Shown here one piece after another: positions 33,077 to 44,040 of a stretch of DNA of 64,000 nt. Under the pieces are notes generated by a model. It was not told the origin of the DNA and did no database searches. It saw only the letters and a list, made by a program, of their open reading frames with translations. This DNA is from Dipteronia dyeriana. Lineage: Eukaryota > Streptophyta > Magnoliopsida > Sapindales > Sapindaceae. Within the stretch, counting starts at the first letter, position 1, and each line of letters begins with the position of its first letter. Both the position numbers and the translations under genes were made by a program. The stretch covers positions 111,535,088-111,599,087 of the forward strand of contig CM065300.1 in NCBI GenBank assembly GCA_032871835.1, written 5' to 3'.

Positions 33077-34364
33077 GGTTGATACCATAACCACTGGCAA
33101 ACAACTTCTTTTAGTAAGATAAAAAGATACAATCTCTCAAGTGACTACTTCATCTAGAAATCTACCCTACACAACGAAAGAGATGCCACCTTGCACATCC
33201 ATCTGAGTCATCTTGCCTCTAGTCAAGACTTCATTGCACAAATCAAAGAATCCCTCTAAGAAATGCTACTTCCATTGCTTAGTTATCCGAATCACCCTGA
33301 TCCTAGCCAAGACTTCAATGCTCAGCTATCCGAGTCCTCCTGACTCTAGCAAAGACTTCTAACACTCAAATCAAGGAATCCTTCTAAGAAATGAGACTTC
33401 CAACCTTTTCACAAGGCTTCCTATGTGATCATGAATGTAAAACACAAACAAGCACGCAACATAGAATAGGATGACCAACACATCCAATGGAAAACTAGAC
33501 TTATACATGAAAGAACACAAATCAAATATATCTAATTTTTATGCATGAATAACAATCATAGGAAATGTGAAACACCAAAACTCATTTCGCTTCTAGATTT
33601 ATTCATGTCATTAAACCTTGAACCAATCATAAGCATTTAAGCACATAATCAAGATTTAGTATCAAACAAAATTCATGATAGAATCACAACATATGATCAA
33701 TAGAAATTCTAGCAAGGAATAAAGAGCATGTATTCACAAAGTATTCAATAGAAACATATCAAGCTATATATCCACAATCAATGGTGTTAATCACGGACGA
33801 TTATCAAATAATCAAACCTAGCACAAGTAGAGACTATTTTTAATCAAAATCAAACAATCAAAATCAAACAATCAAAGTCCAAACAACCCTAGATAGGAAG
33901 CCAACACAATACAACACAAAATTATGTGAAAGCATAGGCTTAAGCAAAACCTAACTCAACATGTAAGTTAACAATTAAAGTTCAACATAGCTTTAATAGA
34001 GTCCAAAACTCTAATCAACTTATACACAATATACATACATGTATTGATGAAGAAAACGAAGGAAGTTGTAGACTTGAAGATAAAAAATCAAAAGAAAAAT
34101 CAATACCTCAAGTGAAAACTGTGCAGTGTCTTTTCTATGAGTGAAGCTACCATAAAACTCAATCAAATGACTCCGAACTGTTTTGGAAAAGATAGAGGAC
34201 TGGTTGATGAGAATTCTCCAATCTGAATCACTTGATTTGGACACCGGATATGAAAGATACTGTGTTTGGGAGATGGGAAAATTGGAGAGAATTTATGCAC
34301 AAAATTTTCAAACTTTTCTTCATGTAATAGAGTGAGAGGGAAAGGGAATATATAAAGAAAAATT

Positions 34365-37028
34365 TGAAATTGTACCAACACAGTTAAATTACCTTAGGCT
34401 AACCTAGAGGGTGGGAGTTGAATAGGGTTTTACACCTTTTTTCAATCCATTAAAACAAACTTATGTTTGTCCCTCTAGTTAGCTTGAATAACAATACTTA
34501 AGATGATAAAACTTATGAAACACAATTAATATGTATTATCAATCAAGCATTGTTAAGCAATCTTACACATTACTTAGAGAAGGATAAAAAAGAAACAAAC
34601 AGTAAATGATAGTTGTATTCAAAATATTGTACAAGATATACAAGTATACAATCTAATGTACTTATACACAAATATATTCAATTACACATATAAAGGTATT
34701 TACTAGTTCAATCAACTGAAGTGCTTGTACATCACTGATTATAACAATATTGCTTACAAGAGAATGTGAAAATGAAGTTTATGAAACAATATACGAAAAT
34801 ACAAATACAGTTATATATGAGAGAAGGATAGAGTGACTTGACAAACGATGTTTACATGGTAAAACCTACGTAGAGGAAACATCTATGGGTTGAATACAAC
34901 CATCAGGTACTTTAATTATTGAAAAGTAGAAAAGAAGTTCTTCAAAAGTGACCAAGAAATGACACACTGTATATTGGACTCGATGTCTACCCAATCCCTA
35001 TTGGTAGATTGGAAATTCCTCAAAAGTGGTCAACAAATGACTCACTCTCTATTGAAGTCCACTCTAACTAACACCATTAGAAAGTTGGAAATTCCCCAAG
35101 AGTGATCAACAAAAGACACACTCGATCTATGGACTCAATGCCACTAATATCCCAGATCTACTAATAAAACGTCTACTTTTTATCTAAGGTACACGTGCCT
35201 CTAGAAAGTCTCTCCTTACTTGATTATCCGGACCACTGTCCTAACCAAGACTCCTTGCTTGACTCTCGAAACCTTAGGTCCTAGTCAATACTTCTTGCTT
35301 AGCTATCTGGACCATATGTCCTAGCTAAGACTTCATACCCTTTACAAGGGCTTCCAAAATGTGATCTATGAAATCAAAATGCAAACAAGCACACATCATA
35401 GAATATGATGATCAACACATCTTCCAGAAACTAGACATATGCATCAATACACAAGACAAAATGTAGTATAGTTACTATGCATGAATGATAAATCTAGAGC
35501 ATGTGAAAAACACTACAATCACATTTAATTTCTAGAATCGTTCATGAACCTAAACCTTGAATCAAAGTATGAACACTTAGCACACATTCTAAAATAGCTT
35601 TGAGAACTCAAACAAGTGTGTTATTCCAAAATATATTCAATTAAGTTAATCTATCACATGTATAGACTATTTTTATCAAAATCAATCAACCAAAGATAAC
35701 AATATAGTCCTAGATAAAAAGTTAGCACAATACAATCCCAAACATGTTATAACATAGGAAAAATCAAAACCTAACTCAACATGTAAGATTTCAATCAATA
35801 TTCAATCTAGCTTCAAAAGAGTCTAAAAATCTAATTAAACTTTATACAATATAAATACATGTATTGAAGAAGAAAATTCAAGGCAGTTGAAAATGTTTAA
35901 GAACAAAACTTAAGATGAAATTCAATACCTTATGTATCAATGTGCAATCCCGTTTTTGTTTGTAGAGCCTCTGAAAAAAGCAATCAAAACTTCTCAAACC
36001 TTCTTGGAAATGATAGAGAATTGAAGGATGAACACTCTCCAATTCGAATCGAATGAATCAGAGTTAAAAAGAAGAAGATATAGCGTTTGGAAGGTGAGAA
36101 AACTTGAAAGAAAAAATTATGCACAAGGTTTCAAAAACTCTTCTTCTTTGAATGGAATGAGAGAGGGAAGGAGTATTTAAAAAAGAGGGAAGGAATGAGT
36201 GAAATGACCAAAATGACCTCCATGCCTATTTCCACTCCAAGATGGTGCATGGCCATCTGGGAGACAGGGAGGCTTTCTCCACAAGATGGCCACAAGCCAT
36301 CTCAGGAGGATTGGCATGGTGTTCGTTTTGACCACTTGTCTCCTCATTCGTACACCTTCGCGTCTTTGACTGTTCTCCGGTCTCTGAACTCCAAATTCGA
36401 ATCCATTTGTTGATTGCAAACCAAGTCTCTCTTATGCACATGGAAAGCTATGAAACATAGACTAGAAATTATGAATTCAACTCGATACACGAAGACGAAG
36501 ACAATGCATGCAACATGACTGAAAAGTTTTGTAACTCTTGATGCGAAACTCAAAATAAAATCAACGAGTAACCGAAATGACCGGAACTCAATAAGGAATA
36601 ATGTAATACCGAATTGAATTCCAAGGTCCATGTTACATAAACATACAAACACATAACACACAATGATGCTATCACTTGGACATAATCAACAAACATGCAA
36701 TCTACACAACTAGTCCTTTTAACACTAATGCATGAGCATTCAATACTAAGTGTGTGAATGTGTTTTACCAATATGAGCGCAACGATGCAGGAACACATAT
36801 CGATGAATTGTGTACGTGTGTGCCTAAGCCTTGTAAGAGAAATGGGGTTTTAAATATACATTTGTCAAACAATGAAGCACATTTCTCTTTGAAGACTTAA
36901 ACTTGCTTGAATAGTTGCCATATCTTCCTTGAAGCTTGAATCATCATCAACCTAAGACAACTAAATAAATACAAGTGAAACATTGTTTTTATATGGAATT
37001 AATACCTACATAAACCAAAAACCTAGCA
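34365..37028 (-). repeat. 3' LTR of element D
   Basis: Length is 2664 bases; on the minus strand it starts TGCTAGGTTTTTGG and ends CAATTTCA. It is related to LTR A (same starting TGYTAGG, same AAGTCTTG repeats, same TCTAGGTTAGC end) but forms a separate subfamily. U3 carries inverted repeats around 36220-36310 (ATGGCCATCTGGGAG and ATGGCCACAAGCCATCT). The stem-loop element is at 34855-34880 with CATGG in place of CGTGG. Confidence 0.8.
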
Positions 37029-37041
37029 ATCACCCCATTTG
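37029..37041 (-). other. Polypurine tract of element D
   Basis: On the minus strand CAAATGGGGTGAT precedes the 3' LTR start TGCTAGG. Confidence 0.6.
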
Positions 37042-37539
37042 ACGAATTCCATGTCAAAACTCATATACATATACTAAAACAATTACAAAGAAGATTGGTC
37101 ACTATGAGATACAATGATTTACAATGGCTTACACACTCCTAGACTAATCTTCAATGAATCTTGAACTTCTTCTTGATCTTCTCTTGTAGCCACCTAAAAT
37201 CAACTTAAATCACAACACACATTCAAGAGAAAAACACATATGGCAACAAATAGTTTGGTAAGAATAAGACATTTAAATCCCAAATAGGTCATGTAACTCC
37301 CCTTAATACATGCCAAATCAAAATATTCGAACCAAAATTAAACCACAGTATTACATGCCAAATATGTTCAAGTTTCCAATAAAACTAAACTGAAACTCAC
37401 AAAATACGTATATAACTTGGAAAGAAACTAAGTAAACTAGCACATCTAACTTCTCCAATTTCTCCCCATTTTTTACCATGAAATGAAGCCAAAAGGATAA
37501 TAGATGAAATGTACCTCATGGTTTACTTGTTTCACCAAT

Positions 37540-38229
37540 GAAGGTTAAGCAATTGGTAGATCTCACAAAGTGCTTTAGATATGGTCTTTTGCTTGTGGCA
37601 ATGCTTTCCTCCAACTCTTTAATTCTTGCATCTTGTTGAGCTTACTTTGCTTTAAGTTCTTTAATCTCAACATTTGACTTCTTAACCTCTCCCTTCAATT
37701 GAGTCACCCATTCCGGAAGATAACTTGTGCTAATCACAGGGCTTGCATCTTGAGATCCATTAAAAAGTCCAAACCTATCCCAAGCCTTTCCCTTATGCTT
37801 GTATGACATAAAAGTTACACGTTTATTGCTAAACCTTTCCAAGGGAGGTAAAAGCACATCTTCCTCTTGTGTCTTCACATCACGAGCCATACACAATTGA
37901 GTTATAAACCCTGGTACTGTTAACTTCTTGTCCAACCTAGTTGACAAAGCCTGACTATCTAGATAGGTCCTGAGAACCTCTCTAAGGTTTATGGGCTGAT
38001 TAGTCACTAAGGCAAGCACAATCTTAATCTGATGTGTCTCGCCATAAATAAACGAAATCAGAATTATTCTCCAAACCATACCAAACTCCATGTATGCACT
38101 AATATAATGATAGAGTTTAAAAAGGAAATAAACATGTTTCCCTCCAAGGTATTCTCTGCCAGTCGATTCTCCAGGATTAATCATATTAAACAGAAAATCT
38201 TGCCAAATGGGGGAAAGAGATCTATCCAA
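37540..38229 (-). CDS. Accessory 'plant transposon protein' ORF of element D
   Basis: This is the best preserved accessory ORF of the window: 195 codons without a stop from 38229 to 37642, and after one TAA a further 30 codons of coiled coil (ARIKELEESIATSKRPYLKHF). The N-terminal part is hydrophobic (FLFKLYHYISAYMEFGMVW). The core has ALVTNQPINLREVLRTYLDS, LDKKLTVPGFITQLCM and EEDVLLPPLERF, matching element A residue for residue in most places. The C-terminal part (TQLKGEVKKSNVEIKELKAK) is a coiled coil. No catalytic motif is visible. The protein may bind RNA or gag, which is only an inference. The N-terminus is truncated compared with the domain in the host element (no REFY or VRG segment). 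Confidence 0.6.
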
Positions 38230-39467
38230 TGATCTTCAGGCTGTATGTCAAGAAAAAACCCTAGCCACTTCGTGTATAAATAAAAAGATAAGAGCACAAA
38301 GAAAAGAGGAAAAAATGAGAGATCATGAACCAAAAAAGAGCTATCACTTAATTCTGTATTTAGCATTAAGCCTAGTCATCACCGTTGTTAGTTAGATCCA
38401 CTTATCAACACACACGAGTTCGCCACCTCCAGCTAATTTAGGAGAAAGTAGAGTTTGAGATTTTCACCATATCGTATTGTTTGTTATTTAGTTATGCTCA
38501 CTATATAATTGATTGATAAGGCAATATTTTTCCCTCCATCATACTTTCATTTGTCTTATCCATTTTGACACATGAAATTGGTACCGAAGGTACCTACCCC
38601 GACTGTAATCTACTCGAGGTTGTGGTCCTGAGGGTGTTAGCTGAGATTTCTCACCTAGAGTGAATTTTTGGTTAACACTAACCATAGGTCATCTGAAATG
38701 TACCAGAAAAAAAAGTTTAAGGTGTATCCACAACTTACATATTAGCAAACTCAACTTACTTAACTAAACATACAAGAGAAGAAAAGTGCTTTTTGAAGAC
38801 CAAGTTTTATTGCTCACAAGCACATGATCTAAGTGCAATATAAAGAGATTTACTCAATATCATTACTTCTCAAGAGAGTAGCTTTCAAAGAATATGAAGC
38901 TCATATTTTCAAAAATATGCCACTCAACAATCAAACATATAAACATATATCATCATTAAGATCAATGTAAACATTATCACTAAAAGATCCTAAAAGAGCA
39001 AACGTCAATGAGAACCGTAAGTATACTACACTAGTTATCTAATATGACATGCTACATGAAATATAACAAATAATGAGTTAAGAGATGAAAATCCAAGTAA
39101 GCAAGCATTAGGATATAGATATACCTTTTGCAAGCATATTCATCAAATGCCACACCTTCGCCCTTCTTATGAGCCCTATTGGCTTGTTTATCCCCATGAC
39201 AACAAGTTAAAGTTGTTTCATCCCAAGAGAATAAAAAGCATAGTATTTCAACTCAAAACATACATAAAAATGACTTTCTCTAAAAGTATTAACAAAACCA
39301 ATCACCATTGTTAGATAGCTAACTTGCAATGTGAGATAGCTAACTTTTGAGATAGCTATTGTGAGATAGCTAACTTCATGTTAAGACATGGAGAAACCAA
39401 GAAAACTATCTAAGTTTCTCAACACTCTAAACACTAATCTTAAAGCTATTCACATGTGCAACTTACT
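38230..39467 (-). other. Noncoding interior of element D
   Basis: No coding region. Parts at 38700-39440 align in reverse with the stretch after gag of element A. A short stretch at 38570-38700, with GGTACCGAAGGTACC, has no counterpart in A and may be a small insertion. Confidence 0.5.
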
Positions 39468-41040
39468 CTAATTGTATGAGCACTCACCCTTGAACCACTT
39501 GTTCTTGGGTACACTAACACAAAAATCATCAACATCGTTCTTAACAACAATATTGAAATGATAATAAAGGCCTTCTATGACTCTTTTAACAATTATGTCA
39601 CTAGTACTCTTCTTATAAGTATTAGAATCACATGCATTGTCAAGTTTAGTAAGATTTGCTTTCGTCTTACCACACAATCTTAACATGCTTTGCAATTATA
39701 TCATGCTTCTCAAAGTTTAAATCCTTAGCATGCTTGAATTAAAGTTCAACCTCATTATCTATAAGTGCATTCCCTAACTTGCATTGTTCTATGTATTTAA
39801 AGCATTTGGGCAGAATGTGGCCTATAGTATTGCAATAGTGATAAATAGGAATAAAAGATGAGATTGTACCTTCTGGAGTAGAAGTAGCACTAGTAGGAGT
39901 TTGTAGAGATACCTTGGCCTTCAACTTCTTCTTGGTCTTAGATCTTCTCTTCTTAGGAGGTTTCTTGTCATTGACAACATATGTGCTTGTAGGAAATGAT
40001 GATGTTATAAGCTTCTCCTCAACTACTAAGTCACTTTTACCTTCTTGAGAATTAGCAAGATTCTTAACCTTTGATACATTGATTGACTCATTGAGTAGTT
40101 TCTTATTGCCACCCTTAACAATGTACATTTCTTTAGTGTACTCTTGCGCTTAAAACATTTTACCTTTTGATTGTTCTTGGCTTGACTACTCTTCTCGTAC
40201 TTAGAAGATGATGAGTTCTTGACTTTCCTTTCTTTGGAGAACTTACCACTTGGCCTAGCACCTCTCCTCATAAAATTTTTGAACTTTATTACTAACAATG
40301 CCATCTCTTCATCATTATCACTTTCACTTTCATTTTTGATGACCTTAAAAGCTAATCTTTGCTCTTTGCCTTAGGTTTCAAGCTTGATTCATATGTTCGA
40401 AGAGACCATAGCAATTCATCAACACTCATACTATAAACATCCTTGCTCTCTTCGATAGATGTAACCATAGCCTTGAACCGTTTGGGCAAAAACCTTAAAA
40501 TCTTCCAATTTAGCCTCTCACCGGAGATAGGAACACCAAGCGCTTGACATTGATTAGCTATTTTCAAAAGCCTGAATTGAAAGTCATCAAACTTGCCCTT
40601 CTCACTCATTTGTAACATTTCAAACTGATATGTGAGCATTTGGAAACGAGACTTCCGCATTGCCTTGGTTCCTATATTGGTGACTTGACAAACATCCCAA
40701 GCCTCATTGGCGGTCTATAAATTTTGGATACAGGAAAACTGCCTACCATCCACTCCACCAAAAATGGCGTTCACCACTCGATGATGCCATTTAGCTAGAT
40801 CAAATTCATTGGTGCTCCATTCGCCTCTAGGTTTGGGAACTATAGAACCATCTTCAAGCATTTTGTTAAGTGGATGGTAACCTTCCTCAACCGACATCCA
40901 TGCTTGTTCGTCTATAGAACAGATGTAAGTCTTCATCCTTAATTTCCAAAACTCGTAATTATATCCTTTGAGAAGTGGTGGTCTAGAGCTTGAAGCTTCT
41001 TCATATATGGAATCTTCTTTAAGAACTATTGCTCCAAAAA
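39468..41040 (-). pseudogene. SIRE-like gag of element D
   Basis: On the minus strand the frame starts near 41040 with PPLLKGYNYEFWKLRMKTY and SIDEQAW, the N-terminal start of UBN2-type gag. One TAG at 40715-40717 interrupts it, after which the same frame runs to 40352 (FQMLTYQFEMLQMSEKG, LNWKILRFLPKRFKAMV, SIEESKDVYSMSVDELL). A TAG and frameshifts follow, then a basic segment (40026-40304), a lysine-rich region and a knuckle reading YHYCNTIGHILPKC, in which the first cysteine has become tyrosine (39739-40128). The last part (39468-39695) is the conserved C-terminal DIIVKRVIEGLYYHFNIVV. Compared with A it keeps the N-terminal third. Confidence 0.8.
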
Positions 41041-41096
41041 CCTAGCAATCAACCGAGAGTGTAGCCTAGATCTCATTAAGTTTCATCTATCGACCT

Positions 41097-41108
41097 GTTC
41101 TAATTCCA
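41097..41108 (-). other. Decayed initiator tRNA-Met primer binding site of element D
   Basis: On the plus strand GTTCTAATTCCA; its complement matches TGGTATCAGAGC at 9 of 12 positions and lies two bases from the LTR end, as in element A. Confidence 0.65.
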
Positions 41109-41110
41109 AA

Positions 41111-42614
41111 TGAAATTGTACAAACGCAGTTAAATTGCTGTATGCTAACCTAGAGGGGGGGGGGGGGTGAATAGGTTTTTATACCATATTTTCAATCCCT
41201 TAAAACAAACTTAAGTTTGTCCCTATAGTTAGCTTGAATAACAATACTTAAGATAGTAATGCACATGAAACACAATCAATATGAATTAGCAATCAAGCAT
41301 TGTTAAGCAAGCTTACACATTACTTAGAGAAGGATAAAAAAGAAACAAAGAATAAATGATACTTGTAATCAAAATATTGTTCAAGATGTACAAGTATACA
41401 ATCTAATGTACTTATACAAAAATATATTCAATTGCACATACAAAAGTATTTACAACTTTGATCAATTGAAGTGCATGTACATCACATATTATAATAATCT
41501 TGTTTACAAAAGAATATGAAATTGAATCTTGTGAAACAAGATACAACAAACAAACACAATTATATAAGAGAGAAGGATAGAGAGATTTGACACTCAAAGT
41601 TTACGTGGTAAAACCTCCATAGAGGAAACATCCACAGGTTGATTACAACTATCGAGTACTTTGATAATTTGAAAGTAGACAAGACATTCCTAAAAAGTGA
41701 CCAATAAATGACACACAATATTGGAGTCAACGTCTACCCAATCATTATTGGTAGATTGGAAATTCCTGAAAAGTGGTCAACAAATGACTTTCCCTATATT
41801 AGAGTCCACTCTAACCAACACCATTCCCCAAGAGTGATCAACAAATGACACACTCTATATATGGACTCCATGCATCATAATATCCCGGGTCTACCAATGA
41901 AAAGTCTATTTTCTATCCAAGGTAATCATGCCTCTAGAAAGTCTCTCCTTACCTGATTATCTGGACCATGGTCCTAACCAAGACTCCTTGCTTGACTATT
42001 CAGACTACATGTCCTAGTCAAGACTTCTTGCTTAGCTTTCCGAACCACATGTCCTAGCTAAGACTTTATACCTTGTACAAGGGTTCCCTAAACGTGATCA
42101 ATGATTGTAAACAATCACATAACATAGAATATGATGATCAATACATCCCACGAGAACTAGACATATGCATGAATAATCACACGACAAAATGTAGTCTAGT
42201 TATTATGCATGAATGATAAATCTAGAGCATGTGAAAACCACTAAAAACACATCTAATATCTAGAATCGTCCATGAACCTAACCCTTGAATCAAAGTATGA
42301 ACACTTAGCACACATTCAAGTTTTTAGTAACATACACAAAAACATGCTAGAATCATGTTTCTAACAAAATCCTGGAGTATATTATATCCACAATATTCAA
42401 TTAAGTCTAAAATAGCTCTAAGAACTCAAATAAATGTGTTATTCCTAAATATATTCAATTAATTGAATCTAATTCATGTATAGAATATTTTTTATCAAAA
42501 TCAATCTATCAAAGTTCACAAAGTAGTCCTAGATTCAAAGCTAGCACAATACAATCCCAAACATGTGATAACATAGGCAAAATCAAAACCTAACTCAACA
42601 TGTAAGATTTTAAT
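41111..42614 (-). repeat. 5' LTR of element D, U5-side piece
   Basis: It matches 34365-35810 of the 3' LTR. It holds a run of 13 G at 41155-41167 where other copies have only a few G. The stem-loop element is complete at 41604-41636. It ends in TTAAT at 42610-42614, the left target duplication of the Retand-like element. Confidence 0.85.
41604..41636 (-). promoter_or_regulatory. Conserved U5 stem-loop, D version
   Basis: CGTGG (41604-41608), TAAAA spacer, CCTC (41614-41617), CATA loop, GAGG (41622-41625), AAACAT spacer, CCACA (41632-41636). Both stems can form, the outer with one mismatch. Confidence 0.6.
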
Positions 42615-43492
42615 TGTTGACGTTGATTTCTGGATTGTATCAGAAAAGCCAACAAGGATAGGATTTCAACTGTGATTTCAAAGAGAGAGAGGAGGAGAAA
42701 GTAAACAAAATGAGTTTTTTACGTGGTAAAACTCCGATGACCGGAGAAACGTCTACGGGTGGTTGAATGATCAACCGAGCCAAAATCCACTATGAAATTA
42801 TGATGTTACAAGCTCTCGATCTCTCTTTCTTCTCTCTGTATTTTTCTATGATTGTTGTCTATATCCCTTTCTTTTGCGAGATTATGGGTCTATTTATATG
42901 TTTATAGAACCCTAATCTGCTTTGTACAAGTAATTGATCTTTGTATTTAATTACAATTGTTTTCTTATTTGAAGCTGATTGTCTTTTTTCCTGTTTCGGA
43001 GTCTTGTATTGAGAGTGAATGAGACTCTAGCAACGTAGTCCAATTAGGACTTATTTCCTTATAAGAGCAGTATTTTTGAAGAAGTAAAGTTGCTGCCTGA
43101 TTGGGAACCTTTCCTATTTAATATTCTATTTTTATTGGGATTCCTTTTTGATATGGAAATCTCCGTGCATCGTAATGACTTCATCCATGTCAGCTATGCA
43201 CTGAGGCCTTTATTTGATTTTTATCATGTTTGCCCCGAGTAAGAGAAATACCTACTGATCCCGAGTAGTGCTTGTTGTTCCAGAGTAGAAATGTCATTTA
43301 ATCAGCCCCAAGTGTCATTAGCTGGTCCCGAGTAGTATATGATGTCGATTGACCTTGGGTAGGTTTTGTTCAATATCTGCTTACTCGGGTTCTCTTCTTC
43401 GGTGATGTCTTGTAGGATATTTTCTGTATGCCTATTCTGATGTCCACCTGGCAATTTATCCTCTTTGTTGATGACGTGTAAGTACGATAAAT
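42615..43492 (-). repeat. 3' LTR of the Retand-like element
   Basis: It aligns with 53604-54481 nearly throughout. The first 13 or so bases of the U3 end present in the 5' LTR (54482-54494) are missing, so on the minus strand it begins at TTTATCGTAC directly after the polypurine tract. TATA-like TATTTATATGTTTATAG is at 42891 (minus-strand CTATAAACATATAAATA). The stem-loop is at 42722-42757. Confidence 0.85.
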
Positions 43493-43504
43493 ACCCCTTT
43501 AAAA
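43493..43504 (-). other. Polypurine tract of the Retand-like element
   Basis: On the plus strand ACCCCTTTAAAA; its complement TTTTAAAGGGGT lies against the 3' LTR. Confidence 0.6.
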
Positions 43505-43701
43505 TATTTGTGCTAAACAAGGTTTCTTCGGGCAAAAGTATTTTAATTGGTTTTCAATATCTTTTCAGTACCCGAGTGAGATCTTGTCATAATGACGTGT
43601 CTTAATGGTGACTCTGCAATTTGATTTATCTCCTTACGTGAGATCTTTAATGATGGATTACCTTTTGGAGTTCTGACGGTGAAAGCCACTTCTCCTTCTG
43701 A

Positions 43702-43745
43702 CACGTGTCTCTTGCCTCTTCTTTTTTCAATATCATTTATAAGAA
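43702..43745 (+). promoter_or_regulatory. Candidate promoter of the antisense gene (G-box and TATA)
   Basis: A perfect G-box core CACGTG at 43702-43707 (ACACGTGT) lies 30 bases before a TATA-like TTTATAAGA at 43737-43745, about 300 bases ahead of the ATG at 44041. Between them are typical leader sequences (AGATCTAGGGTTTCATG). The spacing is right for a plant promoter; transcription is not shown. Confidence 0.45.
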
Positions 43746-44040
43746 ATGACTCACGCGCTTCCCCGTGCACCCCTTTCATCATCAATCCTTATCATTGTTT
43801 TTTCCCGCCTTAAGATCTAGGGTTTCATGCTTTTATTTCTTTAAATTGTTCACTGAGACAGTAAGTTCATTCTTAAAGATTTCTCAGCATACAAAATTTC
43901 TTAAAACCTTGATTTCTTTACGTAGAAGGTCGTGACTTTCCATTGAAGATCTTGCATCAAACTTTATTCAAGGTTAGTTTTTAATAGAGCCATCTTCCAA
44001 TCTTTGTCTTTGTAATGTCACTCTTGATGCATTAGAACGT

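Larger units (their letters stand above)
32644..34364 (-). mobile_element. Solo LTR B, left piece (family of element A)
   Basis: Read on the minus strand this is the downstream two thirds of an A-family LTR. Its left end TGAAACTACTAATAGG is the reverse of the U5 terminus, and TGCTC at 32639-32643 is the target duplication matching CGCTC at 56558-56562. It joins with 55731-56557 to give about 2.55 kb, close to the 2.48 kb of LTR A. No internal region belongs to it. It was split by element D. It contains a TA microsatellite (32948-32982). Confidence 0.8.

Noticed and set aside
36177..36798. Cluster of overlapping frames on both strands
   Set aside because: This is U3 of LTR D; the frames are not open in the other LTR at 54900-55500.
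38570..38700. Separate MITE in element D
   Set aside because: A GGTACCGAAGGTACC palindrome is visible but no terminal inverted repeats or target duplication could be defined.
43302..43785. Minus-strand frames of 77 and 80 codons next to the 3' LTR
   Set aside because: They lie in the LTR and the leader of the antisense gene; no domain seen.
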